This document shows, in pieces, positions 15,263 to 22,825 of a stretch of DNA of 32,835 bases. Positions within the stretch are counted from its first letter, which is position 1. The number at the start of each line of letters is the position of its first letter. Both the position numbers and the translations under genes were made by a program. Origin of the DNA: Prevotella sp. UBA7551 (GTDB taxonomy: Bacteria > Bacteroidota > Bacteroidia > Bacteroidales > Bacteroidaceae); assembly GCA_002479145.1 (NCBI GenBank), contig DLLX01000029.1, forward strand, positions 6,170-39,004, in the 5' to 3' direction. The notes under the pieces are model-generated. The model had not been told where the DNA came from, did no database searches, and worked only from the letters and a program-made list of their open reading frames with translations.

Positions 15263-16618
15263 CTCGTAACCGAATTGGTATCCGAAGCAACTTGACGAGA
15301 GATAGTCTATGCCAAAACAAACTATCGGGCTGGCCAGTGCGACATAAGGGACAAGGCGGTCACAGGTCCTGCGCCTCGTAAACAGCCCGAAGGCAAAGAG
15401 GCCGAGCAAAGGACCGTAGGTATAGGAGCAAAGGATGTAGATGGCATCGATGACGCTGGTGGAATTTAAGGCACGGAAGGCAAGAATAAACACTACAAAA
15501 AGCAGGGCTACCGACAGATGAGTGCGACGGCGCAAACGCTCATCTGTGGGTCGCTCTTTGATATCTACGCACCAACTCGTCGTTAGTGCCGTCATAGCAC
15601 TATCCGCACTCGAGAAGCTGGCAGCCACAATTCCAATGGTGAAAAGCACGACCACCAATGTGCCCAACCAGCCCGAAGCTGCATACATCGGCAGCAAATC
15701 ATCTGTTACCAATGGAAGATTAACTCCCTGTTTGCAAGCCAATTGCGCCAATAGAATACCCAAACAGAGAAACAACAGGTTGACGGGAACGAAAGCCAAG
15801 CCATAGGTACACATGTCTTTCTGCGCCTCGCGCAAGGTTCGGCAGGTAAGATTCTTTTGCATCATGTCCTGATCCAACCCTGTCATCACTACTGCGACAA
15901 ATACTCCACTCAAAAACTGTTTCCAAAAATATTGACGACTCGCCACATCATCAAAGACAAAAACACGACTTCGTGCATCCTCTACAATGGCTTGGAATGC
16001 TTCCCCCACGGAGTAGTGGAGCTGCCCGACCACCTCAAGGATGATGAGCACCAGGGCAAAAAGCAGACAAAACGTTTGAAAGCTGTCGGTCCATACCAAC
16101 GTTTTGATGCCGCCCCTTCTCGTATAGAGCCAAATCAAACCTACCATGACTGCCACCGTCACGGGAAAGGGAACGGAGAAGGCATCGAAGACATACCGCT
16201 GAAGAATCATACAGACCACATAGAAGCGCACTGCGGCACCCGTCATCTTGGAAAGAAGGAAGAAATAGGCACCCGTCTTGTACGAGGTCCTGCCCAAGCG
16301 TTGACGTAAATATGCGTATATGGTGGTCAATTGCAAGCGATAGTACACGGGAAGCAGGAGAAAAGCAATGGCAAAATAGCCGAAGATAAAGCCAATACAC
16401 ATCTGCAGATAGGTCATTCCAGATTGCAGTGCCATGCCGGGAACAGAGACAAAGGTGATGCCGGAAATAGACGCACCCACCATCCCAAAGGCCACCATAT
16501 ACCAAGGTGAGCGGCGATTCGCACGAAAGAATGTATCATTATCCGACTTCCCTGCAGTCAACCGGCTAAACAGCAGGAGCACGAAGAAATAGACAAGGAC
16601 GACAGAAACGATTAACAT
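15194..16618 (-). CDS. Sodium:solute symporter (SSS family)
   Basis: This 474-aa inner-membrane protein has about 13 transmembrane helices and the SSS fold. Typical features are the N-terminal DTFFRANRRSPWYMVAFGMVGA region with GASISG (48-53, first core helix), LVWTDSFQT (174-182), GLDQDMMQKNL in the middle, and SFSSADS (334-340), whose serines belong to the conserved Na2 site. The substrate cannot be read from sequence; family members import sugars, amino acids, sialic acid or carboxylates with Na+. The frame extends to 16699, but the added residues cross a strong hairpin (16650-16683), so the ATG at 16618 is chosen. Its 3' end overlaps the AI-2E-family gene on the opposite strand by 69 bp. 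Confidence 0.92.
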   Translation of the reverse strand: MLIVSVVLVYFFVLLLFSRLTAGKSDNDTFFRANRRSPWYMVAFGMVGASISGITFVSVPGMALQSGMTYLQMCIGFIFGYFAIAFLLLPVYYRLQLTTIYAYLRQRLGRTSYKTGAYFFLLSKMTGAAVRFYVVCMILQRYVFDAFSVPFPVTVAVMVGLIWLYTRRGGIKTLVWTDSFQTFCLLFALVLIILEVVGQLHYSVGEAFQAIVEDARSRVFVFDDVASRQYFWKQFLSGVFVAVVMTGLDQDMMQKNLTCRTLREAQKDMCTYGLAFVPVNLLFLCLGILLAQLACKQGVNLPLVTDDLLPMYAASGWLGTLVVVLFTIGIVAASFSSADSAMTALTTSWCVDIKERPTDERLRRRTHLSVALLFVVFILAFRALNSTSVIDAIYILCSYTYGPLLGLFAFGLFTRRRTCDRLVPYVALASPIVCFGIDYLSSSCFGYQFGYELLMLNGLLTFIGLWLIGCRSCR

Positions 16619-16649
16619 AAATGTTCTACGGAGCTGAAAAACAAATAAT

Positions 16650-16683
16650 CCATAGGAATACGAGACTTCCCGTACTCCTATGG
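16650..16683 (-). terminator. 13-bp hairpin after the Cbp1-like gene, probable terminator
   Basis: On the minus strand CCATAGGAGTACG pairs with CGTATTCCTATGG (one G-U pair) around an 8-nt loop, and ATTATTTGTTTTT follows. It lies 73 nt after the Cbp1-like gene's stop and 32 nt before the symporter start, so it probably insulates the two genes. Confidence 0.6.
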
Positions 16684-16756
16684 CTATCATCATTAACAAG
16701 CGGTGACGGCTTTATAAATAAAAGAAAAAGCGCACCCCTTTGAACTATGGTAATAC

Positions 16757-17668
16757 TTACTTCACCTGTACGACGAGGTACTTGCTGGTACTCCAGAACG
16801 TTGTCGGGTCGGTAATGCGAAGCACATACTGTCCAGAGGCATCCTTCGTCAGACTGTAACTTGACGCAGGATGTGATGTCAGGAGCTTTGCACCCTTGGA
16901 ATAGAGCTTCAACTCGCGCGTGTCACGGATGTCAATCTTGGTAAAGTAGCTCTTGTTGAATGAGCCTTGTAGCACCTTACCCTTCACCAGAACGTTCTGA
17001 CGCTTCAGTTCCTTCTTGGTGCCATAGGCAAACCAGGCGGTGTTCAACTGCTTGTCTTGAGCACTGATCGTCTCGCTCTTCTTGTTGCTCTCTGTCTGCA
17101 GATTCTGCTTCTCGCTCTGCAAGTTCTGCTTCTCGGTCTGAAGGTTCTGCTTGTCCGTCTGCAGTGAGGCCACATCACTATTCAACCCCGAGATGGTCTG
17201 ATCCAGTTCCTTGATGTGGATGTTCTTCTTTTCCAGCTCAGCGCGGAGCTCACGGAGCTCTTTGTCCTTTGCGACCAACTGTGCGTTGAGCGAGTTGAGG
17301 GCTTTCTGCATCTGCTCACCCTTGAAGCCTGTAGTCTTAATCTGCTCCTGAAGCTTCTTGATGAGATCGCGGTTCTCCTGCATACGCTGTGCGATGAAAT
17401 GGATATTTTCCTTAATCACAGCCGCCTTGTCTCCGCCTTCGCCGTCCTTGGCTACCGTTACCCGGTTTTCGGCCGCATTGATTTCGGCAAATCCCTGCTG
17501 AATATCGTTCAGCGTACCCATCATGTCATTGATTTCGTTATCACGAGCTGTGATGATTGCACGCAAAGAATCGTTCTGAATCTGCTCCGGATTAGTCTCC
17601 GGTTTCTTGTTCTGATTGCATGCAGCCAGCGACAACACGCAGGCTGCAAGTAAAAACAGCTTTTTCAT
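16757..17668 (-). CDS. Coiled-coil lipoprotein, Cbp1 collagen-binding adhesin-like
   Basis: This 303-aa lipoprotein has signal peptide and lipobox LAAC (Cys17), then a long alpha-helical coiled coil (about 30-205). It contains four in-frame heptads of the LQTEKQN type (168-193). A compact C-terminal domain (about 210-303, AWFAYGTKKELK to FWSTSKYLVVQVK) follows. The N-terminal helix pattern MMGTLNDIQQGFAEINAAENRVTVAK is what I associate with the Bacteroides Cbp1 family, a collagen-binding surface glycoprotein; the adhesin role is taken from that family and not shown here. The DNA under the heptads is a 21-bp tandem repeat. The gene starts 11 nt after rsmI and shares its transcript. MKKLF at 17668 is preferred to the in-frame ATG two codons upstream. 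Confidence 0.75.
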   Translation of the reverse strand: MKKLFLLAACVLSLAACNQNKKPETNPEQIQNDSLRAIITARDNEINDMMGTLNDIQQGFAEINAAENRVTVAKDGEGGDKAAVIKENIHFIAQRMQENRDLIKKLQEQIKTTGFKGEQMQKALNSLNAQLVAKDKELRELRAELEKKNIHIKELDQTISGLNSDVASLQTDKQNLQTEKQNLQSEKQNLQTESNKKSETISAQDKQLNTAWFAYGTKKELKRQNVLVKGKVLQGSFNKSYFTKIDIRDTRELKLYSKGAKLLTSHPASSYSLTKDASGQYVLRITDPTTFWSTSKYLVVQVK

Positions 17669-17679
17669 AATCATTCGGT

Positions 17680-18417
17680 TTAATTCATACTATTTTGATT
17701 ATTACACTTTTCCGCTCTCTCTTGTTCTCGCTTTCGTTCCTTTGCTTTAGGAACTCCAGCAAGGACAATCACAAATTCGCCTTTGGGCTCCACCTCCTTG
17801 AAGTGTTCTATCACCTCTTGCAACGTGCCCCGGACGCTTTCCTCGTGCACCTTGGAGATTTCCCGGCAACAGCTCACCCGTCGTTCCGGCCCAAAGACCT
17901 CGGCAAACTGCTCCAGCGTCTTGAGTACACGGTAAGGGGATTCATAGAATATCATCGTGCGCTCCTCGTTGCTCAAGTGCTCGAGTAGGGTGTGCCGTCC
18001 TTTCTTCTGGGGCAAAAAACCTTCGAAACAAAAGCGGTCACAAGGCAATCCACTCGACACCAAGGCGGGAACAAACGCAGTAGCTCCTGGTAAAGTCTGG
18101 ACGGTAACACCGGCCGCAATGGCCTCACGGGCGAGCAAAAAGCCTGGGTCGCTGATGCCTGGCGTGCCTGCGTCGCTGATTAAGGCAATGACTGCCCCTG
18201 CCTTCAGCCGCTCCACCAATCCAGCTGCCGTGCCATGCTCGTTGAACTTATGGTGGGCTACCAGACGGTTTTTGACCTCAAAATGCTTCAGAAGGACAGA
18301 CGACGTGCGCGTGTCTTCGCAAAGCACCATGTCGGCCTCGCGCAGAATGCGGACAGCCCGATAGGTCATATCTTCCAAGTTCCCCACAGGAGTGGGGACA
18401 AGAAACAGCGTTCCCAT
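17680..18417 (-). CDS. rsmI: 16S rRNA (cytidine-1402-2'-O)-methyltransferase
   Basis: This 245-aa SAM-dependent enzyme belongs to the tetrapyrrole-methylase fold and methylates the ribose of C1402 in 16S rRNA. Diagnostic segments are LVPTPVGNLEDMTYRAVRIL (6-25), CEDTRTSSVLLKHF (33-46), ISDAGTPGISDPG (80-92), PGATAFVPALVSSGLP (110-125) and FYESPYRVLKTL (158-169). The Lys/Arg-rich tail (225-236) is lineage-specific. The frame is open to 18480, but the family starts at MGTLFLVPTP and the promoter overlaps the extension, so 18417 is the start. The TAnnTTTG element ends only 8 nt before this ATG, which predicts a nearly leaderless mRNA. It is followed by the Cbp1-like gene after 11 nt. Confidence 0.94.
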   Translation of the reverse strand: MGTLFLVPTPVGNLEDMTYRAVRILREADMVLCEDTRTSSVLLKHFEVKNRLVAHHKFNEHGTAAGLVERLKAGAVIALISDAGTPGISDPGFLLAREAIAAGVTVQTLPGATAFVPALVSSGLPCDRFCFEGFLPQKKGRHTLLEHLSNEERTMIFYESPYRVLKTLEQFAEVFGPERRVSCCREISKVHEESVRGTLQEVIEHFKEVEPKGEFVIVLAGVPKAKERKREQERAEKCNNQNSMN

Positions 18418-18425
18418 AACGTCTG

Positions 18426-18456
18426 CAAATGTAGAAGAAAATGATGAACCTCCAAA
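18426..18456 (-). promoter_or_regulatory. Promoter of rsmI
   Basis: On the minus strand TTTG (18453-18456), a 19-nt spacer, and TACATTTG (18426-18433) match the Bacteroidetes consensus exactly. The start codon lies 8 nt past the -7 element, so the predicted leader is 0-3 nt. Confidence 0.75.
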
Positions 18457-18766
18457 ACAAATTAAGTTATTTTTGGACAATCGTTGTTTTGCGCAACATT
18501 TTTTGCGTCAAATTGTGACACAAGTTGCAATTTCATTCATTCCACTAATGCTCAAGAAGAATTGAACTCCAACCAGTAATTGACAAGAAAGGCGAGATAT
18601 AACTCATTATTCCTATGAATTCTTATGACCGTTAGGAGATAAAAAACAAAATGTCATATATCGAGAACATGCCGTGCATAGCCTCAAACAACAGAAATTT
18701 CTGGCTGTTCACGACAGGCTTTTGGCCATTGCCATAGAGTAAATCAAGCCTGCGCCCGTCTCCGAC
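18457..18766. other. Gene-free spacer between rsmI promoter and the degT-type gene
   Basis: No gene is seen. TTGTG-A-CACAA (18513-18523) is an 11-bp palindrome about 95 bp upstream of the rsmI start and could be a regulator site. No clear terminator was found for the aminotransferase gene that ends at 18767; CAGGCTT/AAGCCTG near 18717-18755 could pair but is not followed by a T run. Confidence 0.4.
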
Positions 18767-19885
18767 CTACACTCCACGAAACGCATTCAGCAAGGCAATG
18801 ACTCGTTGGGTCTCTTCATCTGACATGGTCTGATTGCAGGGCAGCGACAATTCCTCGCGGTGGATGCGCTCGGTAATGGGAAGCTGCAGACTGGCCCACT
18901 CTGCATAGCAGCGTTGATGGTGAGGCGGAATGGGATAATGGATAAGGGTCTGCACCCCGTTCTCCTGGAGGTATTGTTGCAGCCGGCCACGTTGTTCACA
19001 CAGGATGGGGAAGATGTGAAACACGTTATCTTCCTCCTTCCGCAACCAACGCTCTTTGCCTGGAAGTGTGAGGAGCGGATTGTTGATTTCCTTATAGTAC
19101 CGATCGGCTATCTGTTGGCGGCGCACATTCTCCTTGTCAAGATAGCGCAACTTCACATCCAGCACAGCAGCCTGCACCTCATCGATTCGGCTATTGCGTC
19201 CCATGTGGTCGAACACATACTTGCGTGACGAACCGTAATTGCCCAATGAGCGCACCATCTCTGCCAGTGTGTCATCGTTGGTCGTCACCGCCCCTGCGTC
19301 TCCCTGCGCACCCAAGTTCTTCCCTGGGTAGAAACTGTGCCCCGCAGCATCACCTATCCCGCCCGTTCTTCGACCGCCATATCGGCAGCCATGGGCTTGC
19401 GCATTGTCCTCCACCAACAGCAGTCCGTGACGATGACAACTCTCCGCCACAGCTTCCGTGTATGCGCAGCGCCCATAGAGGTGCACCAGCAGCAGGGCAC
19501 GGGTGCGGGGTGTGACGTGACTCTCTATCAGCTGGTCGTCCAGTTCCAGCGTGTCGTAGCAGGGTTCCACCAGAATCGGACGCAGCCCGTTTTCGGTAAT
19601 GGAGAGGATGGAAGCCACAAAGGTATTGGCCGGTACCAGCACCTCGTCACCTTCGCGCAATACGCCCAGCTCCTTATAGGCACGGAAGATGAGCGTCAGC
19701 GCATCGAGGCCGTTGCCGCAGCCGACGCAATGTCGAGTGCCAATGTAGTTGGCGTAGTGTTGCTCAAATCGCTCCGTGGCCTGACCGTGCAGATACCAAC
19801 CGCTGCGGATGACTTTTTCCACGGCCTCAACGACTTCCTGCTCGTGCAGGGCGTTTACCTTTTGTAAGGACAAGTATTCTATCAT
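18767..19885 (-). CDS. DegT/DnrJ/EryC1/StrS-family sugar aminotransferase
   Basis: This 372-aa PLP-dependent aminotransferase transfers an amino group from glutamate to a nucleotide-linked keto-sugar. The PLP lysine is K189 in HSFYPGKNLGAQGDAGAV. D160 and Q163 in VEDNAQAHG contact the cofactor. The N-terminal YLHGQATERFEQHYANYIGTRHCVGCGNGLDAL is the usual entry of the family. Because a sugar 3,4-ketoisomerase and an acyltransferase gene lie directly upstream, the likely reaction is C3 amination of dTDP-3-keto-6-deoxyhexose (an FdtB-like role), yielding a dTDP-3-amino-3,6-dideoxyhexose. It lies 71 nt after the acyltransferase gene, at the end of the operon. Confidence 0.88.
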   Translation of the reverse strand: MIEYLSLQKVNALHEQEVVEAVEKVIRSGWYLHGQATERFEQHYANYIGTRHCVGCGNGLDALTLIFRAYKELGVLREGDEVLVPANTFVASILSITENGLRPILVEPCYDTLELDDQLIESHVTPRTRALLLVHLYGRCAYTEAVAESCHRHGLLLVEDNAQAHGCRYGGRRTGGIGDAAGHSFYPGKNLGAQGDAGAVTTNDDTLAEMVRSLGNYGSSRKYVFDHMGRNSRIDEVQAAVLDVKLRYLDKENVRRQQIADRYYKEINNPLLTLPGKERWLRKEEDNVFHIFPILCEQRGRLQQYLQENGVQTLIHYPIPPHHQRCYAEWASLQLPITERIHREELSLPCNQTMSDEETQRVIALLNAFRGV

Positions 19886-19956
19886 GTGGTGAAATAATGT
19901 AAAGCGGAGAAATCTTTACGCTCTCCCTGTGACGTCAAGACCACGCCACAAAACGG

Positions 19957-20898
19957 TCAAAGCTCCCATTCATAGGTGTCATAGCAGACGCCGCGTCCGC
20001 CAAAACCTTCTTTTTGAAATATCAAGTGTTCATTGAGCATACGCCCACCCTGCTCCGTCGATTTGCCAAAGTCGAGGCAAATGCGGTCGCAGTAACGGTG
20101 GTGTACCAGCTCGTCAAAGAGCAGATCGAGCGCGCCATGGGCTTTTCCTTCCTCCGTCGACGCGATATACTGGGTGTGGATGACCTGCCCTGTGTCGAAA
20201 ATCAGCGTCCCTCCTACGGTTGTTTTCTCCTTATTATATATAAGGTACAGGCGTATTCGCTCTGGAAACCGCCCCTTGAGGAGGCGCAATTCGTCGAGGG
20301 AATGAACGGGATGGGTATGGTGCCGTGTGGAGAGATTGTCATCGAGCATCTTCCAAAAAACGGCCATGTCGTCACTTTCGGCAAAGCTGAGCCCCTCGCA
20401 CTGTGCCTTTCTCAGTCCCGACTTGCGCGATTCGGTGAAGCGGAGTGGGTGTTGGAGGAAAATGGAGGAGGAGATTTCTCGGGTCAATAAGCGTGCATGG
20501 CATACCTGAGTGAGCGCATACAGGTCTTCCTGGGCGGGCAAACGGTGGTAAATCCAGGGCATTGCCTTGTAGGTCACTCGCCGTATGCCCTCCCCGCGAA
20601 GCCACACGTTAAGGGCTTCAAAGAGTTGTACCACACCCTCTGCCGTCGCCTTTGCGTCCGTCAGGAGTCCTCCGTAGGTAAGTCCCTGATGGGAATGGAG
20701 CGTATCGCCCGTGCGATTGGCAGGCAACAGGGCGTAGACGTTCCCCTTGCGGTATACCATCAGACTGCAATCGGAGAATCGGTCACTATGATAATCCATG
20801 TATCGGCGGTCGAAGAGGAACGTGCCGTTCTTCGATCGGGCCACAAAATCATTCCAAACCTGCTGCTGGTCGGGGGTATAACGCTTTATCTCAAACAT
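19957..20898 (-). CDS. GNAT/FemAB-like acyltransferase
   Basis: This 313-aa protein looks like a double-GNAT (FemAB-type, Acetyltransf_6-like) enzyme. An N-terminal module carries FEIKRYTPDQQQVWNDFVARSKNGTFLF and LPANRTGDTLHSHQGLTYGGLL. A second module has GGTLIFDTGQVIHTQYIASTEEGKAHGALDLLFDELVHH, the region that normally binds acyl-CoA or acyl-tRNA. By position between the ketoisomerase and the aminotransferase it most likely N-acylates the 3-amino-sugar, but the acyl group is unknown and this is not a hexapeptide-repeat FdtC-type enzyme. Its start overlaps the end of the ketoisomerase gene by 13 nt, implying coupled translation. Confidence 0.78.
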   Translation of the reverse strand: MFEIKRYTPDQQQVWNDFVARSKNGTFLFDRRYMDYHSDRFSDCSLMVYRKGNVYALLPANRTGDTLHSHQGLTYGGLLTDAKATAEGVVQLFEALNVWLRGEGIRRVTYKAMPWIYHRLPAQEDLYALTQVCHARLLTREISSSIFLQHPLRFTESRKSGLRKAQCEGLSFAESDDMAVFWKMLDDNLSTRHHTHPVHSLDELRLLKGRFPERIRLYLIYNKEKTTVGGTLIFDTGQVIHTQYIASTEEGKAHGALDLLFDELVHHRYCDRICLDFGKSTEQGGRMLNEHLIFQKEGFGGRGVCYDTYEWEL

Positions 20899-21290
20899 CT
20901 TTTATAGTTGAGAAACTCGTTGTAATCGTAGATGTAGTCCTCTGGGTCATACAGTTCCGAAGCGAGGCAGAGGCACACTGCGCCTGTGGAGAAGTCGTCG
21001 AGGGTGCGCCAGATGCCAGGGGTGATGAGCAGTCCCTCCCAGGGATGGTTGAGCAGGTAGTGCTGCCTGTGCTCGCCATCGTCGAGATTGACGGTGAAAC
21101 TACCACTTAAGGCCACAATCAACTGGTATAGCCGCTTGTGCGCATGGCCTCCGCGACTTTCACCTCCGGGCACATCATAGACCCAGTAGGCGCGTTTTAT
21201 CTCGAATGGCACATCCTTCAGCTGTTCTGCCACAGTGAGGTTGCCGCGCCGGTCGGTGATTTTCGAGAGCGAGATGATTTTTCCAAGCAT
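20886..21290 (-). CDS. dTDP-sugar 3,4-ketoisomerase (FdtA/WxcM-like cupin)
   Basis: This 134-aa cupin has the FdtA/QdtA/WxcM signature. Residues 13-40 hold DRRGNLTVAEQLKDVPFEIKRAYWVYDV, and 46-52 hold RGGHAHK, with H49 and H51 placed as the catalytic histidines of FdtA-type enzymes. LDDFSTGAVCLCLAS closes the barrel. It moves the keto group of dTDP-4-keto-6-deoxyglucose from C4 to C3. Which epimer it makes (galacto in FdtA, gluco in QdtA) cannot be told. It lies 35 nt after purT and overlaps the next gene by 13 nt. No dTDP-glucose synthesis genes (rmlA, rmlB) are in the window. Confidence 0.88.
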   Translation of the reverse strand: MLGKIISLSKITDRRGNLTVAEQLKDVPFEIKRAYWVYDVPGGESRGGHAHKRLYQLIVALSGSFTVNLDDGEHRQHYLLNHPWEGLLITPGIWRTLDDFSTGAVCLCLASELYDPEDYIYDYNEFLNYKRCLR

Positions 21291-21325
21291 CTGTGTTTGT
21301 CCTTCGTCGTTTTTTCTTTCCGTTT

Positions 21326-22507
21326 CTATTTCTTCATATACGGGTCGGTGCCCAGCACGGTCTGGGCTGCCCGCTTCGCCTTCTCGCGCAAGGCATCGAT
21401 GTCGGCATCCACCTCATCGTAGCAGAGGGCCACCCCCATGCGCCGTCCCACATGTGCCGTGGGCTTGCCAAAGATGCGCACCCGTGTGCGGTCTTCGCAG
21501 CAGAGCTCCTCCAGATGATAGTCGAGGGGCTTCTTACTCTCCACAGGAGAGAGGATGACGGCCGACGCGCCACTGTGCTCCAGGTGGATGGCGGGTATGC
21601 GAAGGCCGAGGATGGCGCGCAGATGCAGCTCAAACTCGTTGAAGTTGGTGCTGTGCGAGAGCGTCACCATGCCCGTATCGTGCGGACGAGGACTCAGTTC
21701 GGAGAATATGACCTCTCCTTTCTTCGTCAGGAAGAACTCCACGCCCCACAGCCCATAACCGGTCAAGGCGCGCGTCACCGCCTCGGCTATATGCTCTGCC
21801 TGCCGCAACGCCGCCTCGGAGATGGCGAATGGCTGCCAGCTCTCGCGGTAATCGCCGCCTTTCTGTACGTGCCCAATGGGTGGGCAGAACAGGGTGGGAC
21901 CGTCTTTCTGTGTCACCGTGAGCAGCGTAAACTCAGAGTCGAAATCGATAAACTCCTCGATGATTACCTCGTGCACATCGCCACGCGCACCCTCCATCGC
22001 TTCCTTGTAGGCTTGGTGCAGCTCGTCATCGTTGTGTAAATAACTTTGTCCGTGGCCGCTCGACGACATGAGGGGTTTCACCACACAGGGGAAACCTATC
22101 TCGTCGGCTGCTTTTTTTAGCTCATCGAATGTCTTGGCATAGAAGTACTTGGCCGTCCGAAGACCAAGTTCCTTGGCGGCAAGGTCGCGAATGGCGCGGC
22201 GGTTCATCGTGAAGTTGACCGCCCTGGCCGAAGGGACGACCTGGATGCCTTGCGCCTCAAAGTCGAAGAGCCGCTCGGTACGGATGGCTTCTATCTCGGG
22301 CACGATGATGTCAGGACGGTGACGGGCCACTGCGGCGGACAAGGCTTCGCCGTCGAGCATGCTGAATACTTCGTGCTCATCGGCCACTTGCATGGCGGGC
22401 GCATGGTCATAGCTGTCGCAAGCAATGACGTACTGGCCGGCGCGCTTGGCCGCAATGGCAAACTCCTTGCCCAACTCGCCTGAGCCTAATAGTAATATCT
22501 TTTTCAT
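21326..22507 (-). CDS. purT: Formate-dependent phosphoribosylglycinamide formyltransferase (PurT)
   Basis: This 393-aa ATP-grasp enzyme makes formyl-GAR from GAR, formate and ATP in de novo purine synthesis. The N-terminal nucleotide-fold segment KKILLLGSGELGKEFAIAAKR is typical, as are VPEIEAI, PLMSSSGHGQS (the ATP-grasp glycine-rich loop, about 159-170) and GLWGVEFFLTKKGEVIFSELSPRPHDTGMVTL, which carries the Mg2+ ligands. The length equals that of E. coli PurT (392 aa). It is the first gene of the four-gene operon. Its leader carries a 22-bp tandem repeat (22526-22569) and a -7 element lies at 22637-22644. The link between a purine gene and amino-sugar genes looks like gene order only, not a shared pathway. 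Confidence 0.95.
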   Translation of the reverse strand: MKKILLLGSGELGKEFAIAAKRAGQYVIACDSYDHAPAMQVADEHEVFSMLDGEALSAAVARHRPDIIVPEIEAIRTERLFDFEAQGIQVVPSARAVNFTMNRRAIRDLAAKELGLRTAKYFYAKTFDELKKAADEIGFPCVVKPLMSSSGHGQSYLHNDDELHQAYKEAMEGARGDVHEVIIEEFIDFDSEFTLLTVTQKDGPTLFCPPIGHVQKGGDYRESWQPFAISEAALRQAEHIAEAVTRALTGYGLWGVEFFLTKKGEVIFSELSPRPHDTGMVTLSHSTNFNEFELHLRAILGLRIPAIHLEHSGASAVILSPVESKKPLDYHLEELCCEDRTRVRIFGKPTAHVGRRMGVALCYDEVDADIDALREKAKRAAQTVLGTDPYMKK

Positions 22508-22525
22508 CTTCTGTTTCTACTTTTT

Positions 22526-22569
22526 CTTTTCCGTGTAGCTATGAGGCCTTTTCTGTATAGCTATGGGGT
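22526..22569 (-). repeat. Two tandem 22-bp repeats in the purT leader
   Basis: Unit 1 (22526-22547) and unit 2 (22548-22569) share plus-strand CTTTTC(C/T)GT(G/A)TAGCTATG(A/G)GG. A weaker third CTATCGCTATGAATG follows at about 22585-22600. They lie between the predicted transcription start and the purT start codon. Spacing of two helical turns would suit a DNA-binding protein; a role in the RNA is also possible. Confidence 0.5.
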
Positions 22570-22636
22570 CGCAAAATAACGCCAGCTATCGCTATGAATG
22601 CTCGCCTTCTTATTGCCGAGCGCAGCTTAGCTGGTG

Positions 22637-22644
22637 CAAAGATA
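22637..22644 (-). promoter_or_regulatory. -7 element of the purT operon
   Basis: Minus-strand TATCTTTG fits TAnnTTTG and predicts a leader of about 124 nt. No TTTG was found at the standard spacing. Confidence 0.5.
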
Positions 22645-22680
22645 AGACAAAAAGTTGAAAATGACTGAATGAGGATTGTA

Positions 22681-22779
22681 AAACTGCGTTGTGGTAAAGG
22701 CTACAAAAGCAAGGAAGAACCTGTTTGCGAAAGCGTTACGCTTATAAGCCACAATCAGTCATTAGACTAATCGCAGTTT
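22681..22779. repeat. Foldable intergenic element with the GTCATTAGA core
   Basis: AAACTGCG (22681-22688) is the exact complement of CGCAGTTT (22772-22779), and TTGTGG (22689-22694) of CCACAA (22749-22754). Between these right-hand arms lies AGTC-ATTA-GACT, itself a small hairpin and the core of the dispersed repeat family. GCGTTACGC sits in the main loop. The whole is a roughly 100-nt cloverleaf-like fold between purT and the AAA+ gene. Confidence 0.45.
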
Positions 22780-22825
22780 AACTGCTTGGATACCCAAATA
22801 AGATAATGACTTAGCACATTGTATT

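Noticed and set aside
16619..16699. Extended start of the sodium:solute symporter
   Set aside because: The extension crosses a 13-bp hairpin that is probably the terminator of the upstream gene; the ATG at 16618 leads directly into the first membrane helix.
18513..18523. TTGTGACACAA as a CRP-type site
   Set aside because: It is only 11 bp, with a one-base centre, and differs from the known spacing of CRP-family sites. It is too weak to name a regulator.
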